Positions 50,482-59,653 of a DNA stretch of 64,000 nt are shown here, piece by piece (position 1 is the stretch's first letter; each line of letters begins with the position of its first letter). The position numbers and the translations under genes are program-made. The DNA is from Achromobacter pestifer (GTDB taxonomy: Bacteria; Pseudomonadota; Gammaproteobacteria; Burkholderiales; Burkholderiaceae_B), in assembly GCF_013267355.1 (NCBI RefSeq), contig NZ_CP053985.1, positions 2,108,001-2,172,000 of the forward strand, read 5' to 3'. The notes beneath the pieces were generated by a model. The model was not told where the DNA came from, made no database searches, and saw only the letters and a list, made by a program, of their open reading frames with translations.

Positions 50482-51189
50482 ATGAAAATCGTAGTTTTGA
50501 ACTACTCCGGCTCCGTGGGCAAGACCATGGCCACCAGCCACGTCTTCGCTCCTCGCATTCCCGACGCCGAAATTATTGCCGTCGAAACCACCAATGAAAG
50601 CGCCGCCGATCTCGGCCTGGACGTCGAGCAGATTCGAGGCGAACAGTTCGGCCGCCTCTTCCGCAAGCTGCTCATGGCCGAATCCGCCATCGTCGACGTT
50701 GGCGCCTCCAACATCGAGGACTTCCTCGCTGAATTGATCAAGTACGACGAGGCGCACCACGAGGTCGACCACTACGTGCTACCCGTTGTGTCCTCTGGCA
50801 AGGCGCAGCGAGAAACGATCAAGACTATTCAGGCTCTGACCCAGATCGGCGTGCCGGGCGAGCGTGTGCGCGTGCTCTTCAATCGCGTCGATGCCGACGT
50901 CAAGGACGAGTTTGCTCCTATCTTCGGCTACGCCAAACAGGCCGGTGGATTCATGGCCAATCCGGAAGCAGCCATCTTTGAAAACGAGATCTTCGATCTG
51001 CTGGCGAACAAACGCACCACGATCAAGGAGATCCTGGCCGATGAGACGAACTACCGTCAGCAACTTCGAGAGACGGACCGCAGTGACAAGAAGCGCATCT
51101 CGCAGCTGAGCGACATGGTCGCCCTGCAAGCCCTAGCGCGTCCCGTCGACCGCCAGCTCGACAAGGCCTTTTCTGCGCTCTTCATGTAG
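50482..51189 (+). CDS. StbB-like ParA-superfamily plasmid stability ATPase
   Basis: 235 residues. A deviant P-loop is visible near the start (VLNYSGSVGKTMATSHVFAP), followed by ESAIVDVGASNIEDFLAELI and HYVLPVVSSGKAQRETIKTI, the StbB pattern. It begins 11 bp after the StbA-like gene. In R388-type plasmids StbB, together with StbA, balances segregation and conjugation. No classical ParB is present. Confidence 0.85.
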   Translation: MKIVVLNYSGSVGKTMATSHVFAPRIPDAEIIAVETTNESAADLGLDVEQIRGEQFGRLFRKLLMAESAIVDVGASNIEDFLAELIKYDEAHHEVDHYVLPVVSSGKAQRETIKTIQALTQIGVPGERVRVLFNRVDADVKDEFAPIFGYAKQAGGFMANPEAAIFENEIFDLLANKRTTIKEILADETNYRQQLRETDRSDKKRISQLSDMVALQALARPVDRQLDKAFSALFM

Positions 51190-51199
51190 GGGCACGACT

Positions 51200-51604
51200 A
51201 TGCAGGAAACAAACCCGGTCGCGCCGGCGACGAACGCTCCGCCGCGCAGCAAGATTGAGCTTCTTTACTCGGAGATTCTGCGAGAAAGCCACGTCTTCAT
51301 CAGCCGGCTGGAACAAGTTTCCCGCCAGCAAGAGGAAATTCAGAATTCTCTGCAGGCACTCCCGATGACCATTCGCCAGGCGGGCCTAGACGCAGCGAAC
51401 CAGACTGCGGACCAGGCCAGCCGATCGCTGCTCGAGGCGGCGCGCACCATTGCTACGGCAACGAGCGAACTACGCATTGCCAGTCGCGCCGCTACATCTG
51501 CTCATTCCGCCACCGCCTGGCGAGCAGGCATGTTGTGCCTGGCGGGCGCCTTCGGCGGATCGGCCTTCTGCGCGGCCTTGATCGTGCTTTTCAAGTATCT
51601 CTGA
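51200..51604 (+). CDS. StbC/MobB-like membrane protein
   Basis: 134 residues. A helical coiled-coil body (SKIELLYSEILRESHVFISR, then EEIQNSLQALPMTIRQ) is followed by a C-terminal membrane segment (MLCLAGAFGGSAFCAALIVL). Position and form match StbC/TraD-like third genes of stb operons. It starts 10 bp after StbB. Confidence 0.7.
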   Translation: MQETNPVAPATNAPPRSKIELLYSEILRESHVFISRLEQVSRQQEEIQNSLQALPMTIRQAGLDAANQTADQASRSLLEAARTIATATSELRIASRAATSAHSATAWRAGMLCLAGAFGGSAFCAALIVLFKYL

Positions 51605-51683
51605 CCTCGTCTTTCGCCGGCGCTACTCCCTTTTTCTCGCCGGAGAAATAAGCCACACCCTAGCCTACCTAGCAAGGAAAACC

Positions 51684-51764
51684 ATGGCACCAGATATACG
51701 TCGGCGAATCATTCGATTCGCAGTCCTTATTCTTCCACTCTCGGCTTGGCTCCTCGCTGCATAG
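51684..51764 (+). CDS. Possible 26-residue membrane peptide before the relaxase
   Basis: ATG at 51684 with AAGGAAAACC upstream. The peptide starts MAPDIRRRIIRFAVLILPLS and ends AWLLAA, i.e. a basic N-terminus and one hydrophobic helix. Small proteins of this kind occur near relaxase genes as entry-exclusion or regulatory peptides. No homology can be claimed. Confidence 0.35.
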   Translation: MAPDIRRRIIRFAVLILPLSAWLLAA

Positions 51765-51828
51765 ACACGGGCTCTTTAGCGCCGCCGGAATGGAGATTTC
51801 GGCGGCCTTAAATTCATGGGAATTCAAG

Positions 51829-54678
51829 ATGATCTCGCTGAAGACGGTTCATCGTAGCGCTGCCGCGAGGGCATCGCATTACTACGCAGACCAAAAGGAC
51901 GATTACTACAGCCGCGACGGCACCGCAGCTCAATGGCAAGGAAAAGCAGCAGAAGCCATCGGCCTGGCTGGCGCCGTAGAACAAGGAGAATTTTTGCGGG
52001 CCTTGCGAGGCGACTTCGGCCCAAACATTGAGCTTTCTCGATCGGTTCGGCTTGACTCTGAGGCTCGTGCGGCGCTTGATATGACATTCTCGCCACCGAA
52101 GAGCGTCAGCATCCAAGCCCTGGTCGGAAAGGATGGCAGCGTCATCGACGCCCACGACCAGGCGGTCACAGCTGCTCTTGAGTTTCTCGAGCGAGAGCTG
52201 TTGCGCGCTCGTCAGACTGAGCGCGGCGTCACCACAACTGAGCGCACAGGCAACGCGGTCATCGCCAAGTTCCGCCATGAGACGGCCAGGCCGACCGAAG
52301 GCGCATACTCAGACCCTCAGCTCCATACGCACTCTCTGCTAATGAACGTGACCGAACGGGCAGATGGCACCTGGGTGGCGATCTCGAACGACGAGATCTT
52401 TCGGCTGAAGTCGATGATGGAATCGGTCTATCACGCCGAATTGGCCACCTCACTAGAAAGGGCCGGCTTGCAAATCCGCTACGTTGATAAGTCTTTTGAA
52501 CTGGCGCATATCTCGCGCGATCAGATCAAGGCCTTCTCTAAGCGTACCCAGGACATCAATGCTGAGCTGGCCGCTCTGGGTGAGACGCGGCAAACGGCAA
52601 GCCATGCACTCAAGCAAACCATCGCGATCAAGACACGGTTGGGCAAGGCACCGGAAATCACTCGCGAGGAGCTGCAGAAGGACTGGGAGACACAGGCGAA
52701 GGAGCTTGCCATCGACTTCAGTCCCTCGAAGGCGCCGAACGAGAAGGGCAAGCAGATCGAGCCGCGGGGCGACCTATCTCCCGAAGCCGCAGCGTTGATC
52801 GCCGACCAGTCCATTCGCTGGGCGATCAAACACCACACGGAACGTGAGTCCGTGATGGACGGAAAGGAGATGCTGAAAACGGCCCTTCGCCGGGCGCACG
52901 GAACGGGCATCGGGTTGAAGGAACTGAAGGCGGCCGTCAAACGCTCTTTGGACAGTGGCCACCTCATTCTCGGCAAACTCGAGTACCGTCATGCACGGGA
53001 TCGTGAAGGCGCAGGCATGAGTCGGTCCGACTGGACTGAGCGCCTGGTTGTCGGTGGCATGAGTAAAAAGCAGGCAGAGGAACAGGTCCGCAAGTCGATC
53101 GCACGCGGCGAGATTGTTCCGACAGGCGCCAAGTACACAACGCAGGTAGCGCGCGAGCGCGAGAAGCGGATTTTGCAGATCGAGCGGGAAGGACGCGATC
53201 AGGTCCAGCCTATCCTGACAACAGCGGCGGCTAAGCTGGCGCTCGATGGCCGCTCGCTAATGCCTGGCCAGCTCGCTGCCGCTGAGTTGATCCTCAGTAC
53301 GCCGAACCGCTTCGTGGGAGTCCAAGGATTGGCCGGCACTGGGAAGTCGCATATGCTGGCCAAGGTCAAAGACGCCGCGGAATCGGCTGGATACACCGTC
53401 AAGGCCGTTGCCTCTTATGGAAAGCAGATTGAAGCTCTTCGCGAGCTGGGCATGGAGGCCCGCACGGTGGCGTCCGTCCTAGAAGCGCGTCAACGGGACC
53501 GCTTCAAGTTGGACGCGAAGACGGTACTGGTCATCGACGAAGCCGGCGTCGTGCCGTCGCGCATTATGGAACGGCTTATGCAGATGGCCGAGGCGGATGG
53601 CGCCCGCATAGTCATGCTCGGCGACACCGGCCAGACCAAGGCAATCGAAGCCGGACGCCCCTTCCACCAGCTGCAGGTCAAGGGCATGGCCACCGCCATG
53701 ATGGGGGACATCATCCGCCAGAAGTCCCCGGCGCTGAAGGCTGCGGTCGAATTGGCGGCTGCAGGGCATGCCTCGAGTTCCTTGGGCATCCTTGAACAGA
53801 AGCTGCACGCAGTTCACACTATCGACGTGGACGAGGCGCGATATGACGCCATCGCCCGTCGATACGCTTCGCTCAATGCTGATGAGCGACGGGAAACCCT
53901 CATTGTGACCGGCACGAACGCCTCGCGAAACGCGCTCAATGAAGCGACCCATCAAGCCCTGGCACTGGCGGGGAGAGGTTTCGAGTTCCGTATGCTAACT
54001 CGGCGGGACACCACGCAGGCGGAGCGTCGCGTCGCAAAGTACTACGTCGCAGGCGACGTCATTCAGCCTGAGCGAGACTACAAGACCGGCAATCTCAAGC
54101 AGGGTGAGATGTACAGAGTGATCGGCGTTCGTCCGGAAAAGCCTACAGACCTCGTGGTGGAGCACGTGGCCACCGGCGAGCGAACGACGTTCAACCCTGC
54201 GCGCGCAGCGAAAATCTCCGTATACGAACCCGTAGAGGCGGAACTAGCCGCCGGTGACTGGGTCCGCGTAACGCGGCACAACGCTCAGCTGGACTTGGCC
54301 AACGGCGCCAGGTTTGAGGTGCTCGCGGTCACGCCAACGACGGTGACAATCGGCGGCGGCGGCCGGCGTCTGATCCTGGACGCCACATCGGCGCCATTGC
54401 ATCTGGACCGCGCCTATGCAACCACTAGCCATAGCGCGCAGGGCCTCACTTGCGACCGGGCGCTAATAAACTCCGAGAGCTACAGCCGAACCACGCAACG
54501 CGACGTCTACTACGTTGCGATTTCCCGAGCGCGACATGAAACGGAAATCTACACGGACAGCGCCGGCAAGCTCGCTGGAGTGGTGGATCGACGGGAAGAG
54601 AAGACCGCGGCGCTGGACATCGGCTTGGAACCTTCCCGGCCGTGGAGGCCGAAAGAAGCGACCCACGAATTCACGTGA
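51829..54678 (+). CDS. MobF-family conjugative relaxase (TrwC/TraI-like)
   Basis: 949 residues from the ATG at 51829 (MISLKTVHRSAAARASHYYA). Tyr18 and Tyr26 match the two catalytic tyrosines of TrwC. The HUH metal motif is in DPQLHTHSLLMNV, with the upstream FRHETAR. The helicase half has Walker A GLAGTGKSH near residue 503, Walker B VLVIDEAGVV, and a late TTSHSAQGLTCDRALI and YVAISRARHET (motifs V-VI). It nicks oriT and unwinds the strand for transfer. The coupling-protein gene (TrwB/VirD4) and accessory TrwA are not adjacent. Confidence 0.92.
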   Translation: MISLKTVHRSAAARASHYYADQKDDYYSRDGTAAQWQGKAAEAIGLAGAVEQGEFLRALRGDFGPNIELSRSVRLDSEARAALDMTFSPPKSVSIQALVGKDGSVIDAHDQAVTAALEFLERELLRARQTERGVTTTERTGNAVIAKFRHETARPTEGAYSDPQLHTHSLLMNVTERADGTWVAISNDEIFRLKSMMESVYHAELATSLERAGLQIRYVDKSFELAHISRDQIKAFSKRTQDINAELAALGETRQTASHALKQTIAIKTRLGKAPEITREELQKDWETQAKELAIDFSPSKAPNEKGKQIEPRGDLSPEAAALIADQSIRWAIKHHTERESVMDGKEMLKTALRRAHGTGIGLKELKAAVKRSLDSGHLILGKLEYRHARDREGAGMSRSDWTERLVVGGMSKKQAEEQVRKSIARGEIVPTGAKYTTQVAREREKRILQIEREGRDQVQPILTTAAAKLALDGRSLMPGQLAAAELILSTPNRFVGVQGLAGTGKSHMLAKVKDAAESAGYTVKAVASYGKQIEALRELGMEARTVASVLEARQRDRFKLDAKTVLVIDEAGVVPSRIMERLMQMAEADGARIVMLGDTGQTKAIEAGRPFHQLQVKGMATAMMGDIIRQKSPALKAAVELAAAGHASSSLGILEQKLHAVHTIDVDEARYDAIARRYASLNADERRETLIVTGTNASRNALNEATHQALALAGRGFEFRMLTRRDTTQAERRVAKYYVAGDVIQPERDYKTGNLKQGEMYRVIGVRPEKPTDLVVEHVATGERTTFNPARAAKISVYEPVEAELAAGDWVRVTRHNAQLDLANGARFEVLAVTPTTVTIGGGGRRLILDATSAPLHLDRAYATTSHSAQGLTCDRALINSESYSRTTQRDVYYVAISRARHETEIYTDSAGKLAGVVDRREEKTAALDIGLEPSRPWRPKEATHEFT

Positions 54679-54945
54679 TGTCCCAGAAATAGTCTCCGTG
54701 CGCCAGCCCCAAAACACATATCAACATAGCTTGATCCCAATATCCGTAGCCTAAAAAACACAAGCGATACCTCACACTAGGGTGCCCGAGGAGCGCACAT
54801 TGCCGCACGGAGTCGTTCATTCGCGGAGGGGCTTTTTCACACCGTTTCTTGTTTACTCTAACCGTTTTCCAGTAGGCTTTAAAAGTGCCCGGCTCTATTG
54901 ACGCCGAGCACGTCTACGTCATTGCGATGTCAACTGGAGCTTATT

Positions 54946-56982
54946 ATGCGACGAAAAGCAAGTAATCTCGGCCTACTCTCCACCATCGGCGTTTTAGTGC
55001 TTAGCACAGCGGGCTGCTCCAGCCCTCATAGCTCCAGAAATTATCAGTTCTCGGCAGAACAAAAAGGGGCGACCAGCTACACCAGAGACAGCAACCAGGC
55101 TGTGTACAAGGAATTGGATTTCGACAGCAAAGTTGCCTTTGACGATTCCCGCAAAGGTTTGATCGCCCCACTCATCAACGACGGTAATATCGATGGCGGC
55201 GTGTTCAACGCCACCGCGATGAACTTCATGCAGGACAAGAAGGCGCCGGACACAGTCAATCCCAGCCTCTGGCGTCATGCCCAACTGGCCAACTACGGTG
55301 GTCTGTTCAAGGTCACCGACCACATCTATCAGGTGCGCGGACAAGACCTTTCCAACTTGACCATTATCGAAACCAAGAACGGCGTCGTGTTCTACGACGT
55401 CGAGTATGCGGCAGACACACTCGCGAAGTCGATTGAGCTCTATCAACAGCATCGCGGAAAGCGGCCGCTCAAGGGCGTCATAATTAGTCATAGCCACGCC
55501 GACCATTTTGGCGGCTTTGACGGCATCATCAAGGCTGGCTTGGCCACCGAGGAGGAGCTCAAGGGCGGCAAGATTCCGGTCATCGTTCCCAAGGGCTTCC
55601 TAGAGGAAGCCGTCGCAGAGAACGTCACTGCCGGCAATATCATGGCTCGCCGCGCGGGCTATCAGTACGGCAACGTGCTCAAACCGGGTCCTACCGGTAT
55701 CATCACCGGGGCACTGGGCCCAGCGCTGGCTAACGGCGCATCCGCGCTGCCGATTCCCAACCGGGAAATCACGAAGGATGGTGAGAAGGTCACGATTGAT
55801 GGCGTGAATTTCGTCTTTTACCTGGCTCCGCACTCGGAGGCGCCCGCAGAAATGGTGATGTACATCCCCGAATGGAAAGCTCTATCCATGGCCGAGGACG
55901 TCAATCATCTCCAACACAACATCTATACGCTGCGCGGCGCGCAGACGCGTGACGCTAGCGTCTGGGCCAAGTACATCGGCGACGCTGTCGCACGCTGGGG
56001 CAGCGACGTCCAGGTTCATTTCGGCCCGCATACATGGCCTGTCTGGGGCAACAAGAACGTGCTCGAGTACATGAAAAATCAGCGAGACGTCTATCAATCA
56101 CTCTATGACACCACGTTGCGCTACGCCAACTACGGCTATCGCCCTGACGATATCGCCGAAAACGCCAAACTACCGAAGTCCGTATTTAATCAATGGGATA
56201 ACCGGCCGTACTACGGCAACACGCGCAACAACTTGAAATCCACCTACGTGCGGAACCTGGGCTGGTACAGCGGAAATCCGGCAGAACTGGCGAAGTATCC
56301 CGACGCTGAGCGCGGCAAACGCTATGTGGAGACCATGGGCGGCGAATCTAAAGTTCTGGATGCTGCGGTCGCCAGCTTCAAGAAGGGAGACTATCGCTTC
56401 ACAGCCGACCTGCTCAACAACATTGTCGCGTACACCGCAGACAACAAGAATGCCAATTTACTCATGGCTGACGCCCTCGAACAGTTGGGCTACCAGGAGG
56501 AAAATTCGCTGTACCGCAACTGGTACCTGGCGGGAGCAGTCGAGCTGCGCACGGGGGGCAGCGTGAAGAACGATTTGAGCACCTCGTCTCCTGAAGTCAT
56601 TGCCGGCCTGCCGCCCGAACTGTTCATTTCCTACTTGGGCATGATGGTTGACCAGACCAAGGCGGAACAGGCCGGCAACGCTGTTATTAATCTCAAGCTC
56701 GACGACGGATCGAAGTTCGGCCTTGATCTGCACAACGGTGTGCTTAACCGGGTGTCGAATTTTCAGGCGGCGAATGCCGACGCCACACTCGATATCTCCA
56801 AACGGGATCTGTTGGAATTTGCGTCAGGAAAATCCACAATGGACACCCTCGAGAGTTCCGGTAAGGCGAAGATCTCCGGGGACCGCAACGCGGTAGCGAA
56901 ACTGAACGGAATCTTCGCGCTCGACCTCAGGAACGACATGAACCTCATCCTGCCGCTACAGAAGGAAAACCGCATTCAATAG
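54946..56982 (+). CDS. Linear primary alkylsulfatase, SdsA/YjcS-like, secreted lipoprotein form
   Basis: 678 residues from the ATG at 54946 (GGAG upstream). The lipoprotein signal ends LSTAGC. The MBL zinc motif is HSHADHFGG, further ligands lie in ALSMAEDVNHLQHN and HFGPHTWPVWG, and a C-terminal SCP2-like domain occupies about 555-675. Enzymes of this family hydrolyse alkyl sulphates such as SDS to alcohol and sulphate. Lower-GC context and location beside transfer genes indicate it is element cargo. No sulphate or alcohol oxidation genes are adjacent. Confidence 0.9.
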   Translation: MRRKASNLGLLSTIGVLVLSTAGCSSPHSSRNYQFSAEQKGATSYTRDSNQAVYKELDFDSKVAFDDSRKGLIAPLINDGNIDGGVFNATAMNFMQDKKAPDTVNPSLWRHAQLANYGGLFKVTDHIYQVRGQDLSNLTIIETKNGVVFYDVEYAADTLAKSIELYQQHRGKRPLKGVIISHSHADHFGGFDGIIKAGLATEEELKGGKIPVIVPKGFLEEAVAENVTAGNIMARRAGYQYGNVLKPGPTGIITGALGPALANGASALPIPNREITKDGEKVTIDGVNFVFYLAPHSEAPAEMVMYIPEWKALSMAEDVNHLQHNIYTLRGAQTRDASVWAKYIGDAVARWGSDVQVHFGPHTWPVWGNKNVLEYMKNQRDVYQSLYDTTLRYANYGYRPDDIAENAKLPKSVFNQWDNRPYYGNTRNNLKSTYVRNLGWYSGNPAELAKYPDAERGKRYVETMGGESKVLDAAVASFKKGDYRFTADLLNNIVAYTADNKNANLLMADALEQLGYQEENSLYRNWYLAGAVELRTGGSVKNDLSTSSPEVIAGLPPELFISYLGMMVDQTKAEQAGNAVINLKLDDGSKFGLDLHNGVLNRVSNFQAANADATLDISKRDLLEFASGKSTMDTLESSGKAKISGDRNAVAKLNGIFALDLRNDMNLILPLQKENRIQ

Positions 56983-57207
56983 TTCTTTCATTGCGGGCAG
57001 CGAACGTCACCCAGTGCGTCGGCAATTGCGACAGCTCTTAGAGAGCCATCGCCGCTTGAGCGGCCGCTGCTCGCACTTCAGAACACCTGTCACCCGTTAG
57101 ATGGATGCAAGCCACAGCGGGTGGCAATCGACTGCATTCGGCCAGGAGCTGCCACTCGCGTTTCCGGTGAACGCTTGATAGTGCCTGATCGTCCAATGTG
57201 GCCTTTT

Positions 57208-57233
57208 ATTCAATATTCGTTGTATGATTGAAT
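57208..57233. promoter_or_regulatory. Candidate ArsR operator
   Basis: Inverted repeat ATTCAAT (57208-57214) and ATTGAAT (57227-57233) with a 12-base spacer, ending just before the arsR ATG at 57235. ArsR-family repressors bind such AT-rich imperfect palindromes over the promoter. Confidence 0.65.
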
Positions 57234-57234
57234 C

Positions 57235-57561
57235 ATGAATGAAGATCAAGCAATCTCCGCTCTCGCAGGCCTTGCCCATCCTCAGCGGCTACGCACGTTC
57301 CGCGCCCTGGTTGTGGCCGGGCCTCTCGGCCTCACGCCCAGCGTGCTTGCGGACCAACTCGGCGTTGCAAGGAACGCATTGTCCTTTCACCTGAAGGAGC
57401 TAGCCCATGCCGGCTTGGTGAGCGTCGAGCAACAGGGCCGCAACCTAATCTATCGCGCCGACTTTTCCCAAATGAATGGGTTGCTCGGCTACCTCACCGA
57501 ACACTGTTGCGAAGGTGCGCCCTGCGAGGCTTCCGCCATCGCCAGCTGCACGACCTGCTAA
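57235..57561 (+). CDS. arsR: ArsR-family arsenic-responsive repressor
   Basis: 108 residues. The winged HTH is LTPSVLADQLGVARNALSFH. As(III)-binding cysteines are at the C-terminus: C91, C92 and C97, with C105 and C108 after. This is the arrangement of the Acidithiobacillus ArsR type rather than the E. coli CVC type. It is the first gene of a seven-gene rightward ars operon and probably autoregulated at 57208-57233. Confidence 0.92.
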   Translation: MNEDQAISALAGLAHPQRLRTFRALVVAGPLGLTPSVLADQLGVARNALSFHLKELAHAGLVSVEQQGRNLIYRADFSQMNGLLGYLTEHCCEGAPCEASAIASCTTC

Positions 57562-57574
57562 CCGGGAGTTCCCC

Positions 57575-58057
57575 ATGAAGCGCTTTCATGTTCATTTGCA
57601 CGTCGACGACCTGGCCAGAAACATCGGCTTCTACTCCCGGTTGTTCGCGCAGGAGCCGGCACGCGTCGAATCGGATTACGCAAAGTGGATGCTTGACGAC
57701 CCTCCAGTGAATTTCGCGATATCAACGCGCGGCGCTGGCGGAGGCGTAGACCATTTCGGGATTCAAGCCGATAGCGCAGAGGAACTGGAGGCGTTGAAGT
57801 TCAGCGCTGAGACTGCCCGCCTGGTCCTAGAGGATCAGGGGGAAGCATCCTGCTGCTACGCCCGCAGCGAGAAATACTGGATCACAGATCCACAAGGTCT
57901 GGCCTGGGAACACTTCCACACGCTCGGCATCATTCTGACCTATGGCGCGCCAGCCGGCCAGGCCACCGCACCGATCTGCGCTGCACCGCAGGTAAAAGCG
58001 CCGGCGCCCACTAGTTGCTGCACCCCGAAGGCAACCATCTCCACTCGCTGCTGCTAG
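57575..58057 (+). CDS. arsI: ArsI C-As lyase (VOC-fold dioxygenase)
   Basis: 160 residues from the ATG at 57575. The glyoxalase/VOC fold has metal ligands H5, H60 and E112 in positions typical of ArsI. The vicinal pair C93-C94 in ASCCYARSEKYWITDP is the organoarsenical-binding site of ArsI, and a Cys-rich tail (TSCCTPK, TRCC) follows. It demethylates trivalent methylated arsenicals using O2. It lies 13 bp after arsR. Confidence 0.9.
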   Translation: MKRFHVHLHVDDLARNIGFYSRLFAQEPARVESDYAKWMLDDPPVNFAISTRGAGGGVDHFGIQADSAEELEALKFSAETARLVLEDQGEASCCYARSEKYWITDPQGLAWEHFHTLGIILTYGAPAGQATAPICAAPQVKAPAPTSCCTPKATISTRCC

Positions 58058-58065
58058 GAATTTCT

Positions 58066-58566
58066 ATGTCGCACTCACCTTTTAACGTGCTGTTCCTTTG
58101 CACGGGTAATTCCGCGCGTTCAATTCTGGCCGAAGGGCTGCTCAATGGACTCAGTCCTGATCGTTTCCGGGCGTACTCCGCCGGCAGCACACCCAAGGGC
58201 GAAGTCCATCCCCTGGCACTGAACGCCCTCAAATCGTATTCGCTGCCGACAGGCGGCTACCGTAGCAAGAGCTGGGACGAGTTCGCGGGCCCCGAGGCTC
58301 CAAAGATGGACTTCATCATCACGGTGTGCGACAACGCGGCAGGCGAAGTTTGCCCCGTGTGGCCCGGCCATCCGATGACTGCGCATTGGGGTGTGCCGGA
58401 CCCTGCCGCGCATGAGGGAAGCGAAGAAGAACGCATCAAGGCCTTCCACGACGCAGCGCGCATGCTCAAGCGTCGTATCGAACTGTTCCTGTCTTTGTCG
58501 CTTGATCGCCTTGACGCCATGTCGCTCCAGGCCGAGCTGCGTGGTATCGGCCAGCCGCGGGAGTAG
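58066..58566 (+). CDS. arsC: Arsenate reductase, low-molecular-weight phosphatase (thioredoxin-coupled) type
   Basis: 166 residues from the ATG at 58066. The phosphatase-like P-loop is LFLCTGNSARS (C12), and the downstream ITVCDNAAGEVCPVWPG holds the redox Cys residues. Also present is HWGVPDPAA. It reduces arsenate to arsenite in the cytoplasm. It lies 8 bp after arsI and 4 bp before acr3. A second, unrelated ArsC is encoded at 60876. Confidence 0.92.
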   Translation: MSHSPFNVLFLCTGNSARSILAEGLLNGLSPDRFRAYSAGSTPKGEVHPLALNALKSYSLPTGGYRSKSWDEFAGPEAPKMDFIITVCDNAAGEVCPVWPGHPMTAHWGVPDPAAHEGSEEERIKAFHDAARMLKRRIELFLSLSLDRLDAMSLQAELRGIGQPRE

Positions 58567-58570
58567 TCCG

Positions 58571-59650
58571 ATGACGTCCAATACTCAGGCGGCGCCGGCT
58601 CCGCGACAACGCCCCGGGATGAGTGTATTCGAGCGCTACCTCACGCTTTGGGTCTTCCTTTGCATCGTGTTGGGCGTAACGCTGGGCCAGCTCATGCCGT
58701 CGTTGTTCCAGACGATTGGACGCCTAGAAATCGCCCAGGTAAACCTGCCAGTTGGAATCCTGATTTGGGTGATGATCATTCCGATGCTGCTCAAGGTGGA
58801 CTTCGGTGCACTAGGCCAGGTCAAGCAGCATTGGCGCGGCATCGGCGTGACGCTCTTCATCAACTGGGCCGTCAAGCCTTTCTCGATGGCCTTCCTGGGG
58901 TGGCTTTTCATCCGCCAAATTTTCTCCCCTTGGTTGCCCTCCGACCAATTGGATAGCTACATCGCCGGCCTGATTCTCCTGGCCGCGGCGCCGTGTACTG
59001 CCATGGTCTTCGTCTGGAGCCGGTTGACCGGTGGCGATCCGGTCTTCACGCTGTCCCAGGTGGCTCTGAACGACACAATCATGGTGTTCGCCTTCGCGCC
59101 CGTGGTTGGACTATTGCTGGGTCTATCGGCCATCACCGTTCCGTGGGACACGCTCTTGGTGTCAGTCGGGCTGTACATCGTGATTCCGGTCATTCTTGCC
59201 CAGCTCTGGCGCCGCGCACTGCTTCGCCGCGGCCAAATGGCGTTTGAAACGGCGCTGGAGCGAATCGGGCCGTTCTCGATGGCGGCGCTGCTCCTGACGC
59301 TGGTACTGTTGTTCGCATTCCAGGGCGAAGCCATCATCGGCCAACCTCTGGTGATCGCAATGTTGGCCGTGCCGATCCTCATCCAGGTGTTCTTCAACTC
59401 GGGCTTGGCGTACTGGCTCAACCGCCGCGTTGGAGAGAAGCACAACATTGCGTGCCCATCTGCGCTGATCGGTGCATCCAACTTCTTTGAGCTTGCCGTC
59501 GCCGCCGCGATCAGCCTGTTCGGATTCCAGTCTGGCGCTGCCCTGGCTACTGTCGTGGGCGTGCTTATTGAGGTGCCCGTGATGTTGCTGGTCGTGCGGA
59601 TCGTCAATCAGAGCAAAGGCTGGTACGACGCCGGCGCCAAGCGGAACTGA
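58571..59650 (+). CDS. acr3: ACR3-type arsenite efflux permease
   Basis: 359 residues with about ten membrane helices. The family landmarks are LPVGILIWVMIIPMLLKVDF, the conserved Cys region LLAAAPCTAMVFVWSRL and the late ALIGASNFFELAVAAAISLF. It extrudes arsenite using the proton gradient. It is cytoplasmic-membrane located and central in the ars operon. Confidence 0.95.
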   Translation: MTSNTQAAPAPRQRPGMSVFERYLTLWVFLCIVLGVTLGQLMPSLFQTIGRLEIAQVNLPVGILIWVMIIPMLLKVDFGALGQVKQHWRGIGVTLFINWAVKPFSMAFLGWLFIRQIFSPWLPSDQLDSYIAGLILLAAAPCTAMVFVWSRLTGGDPVFTLSQVALNDTIMVFAFAPVVGLLLGLSAITVPWDTLLVSVGLYIVIPVILAQLWRRALLRRGQMAFETALERIGPFSMAALLLTLVLLFAFQGEAIIGQPLVIAMLAVPILIQVFFNSGLAYWLNRRVGEKHNIACPSALIGASNFFELAVAAAISLFGFQSGAALATVVGVLIEVPVMLLVVRIVNQSKGWYDAGAKRN

Positions 59651-59653
59651 TTC

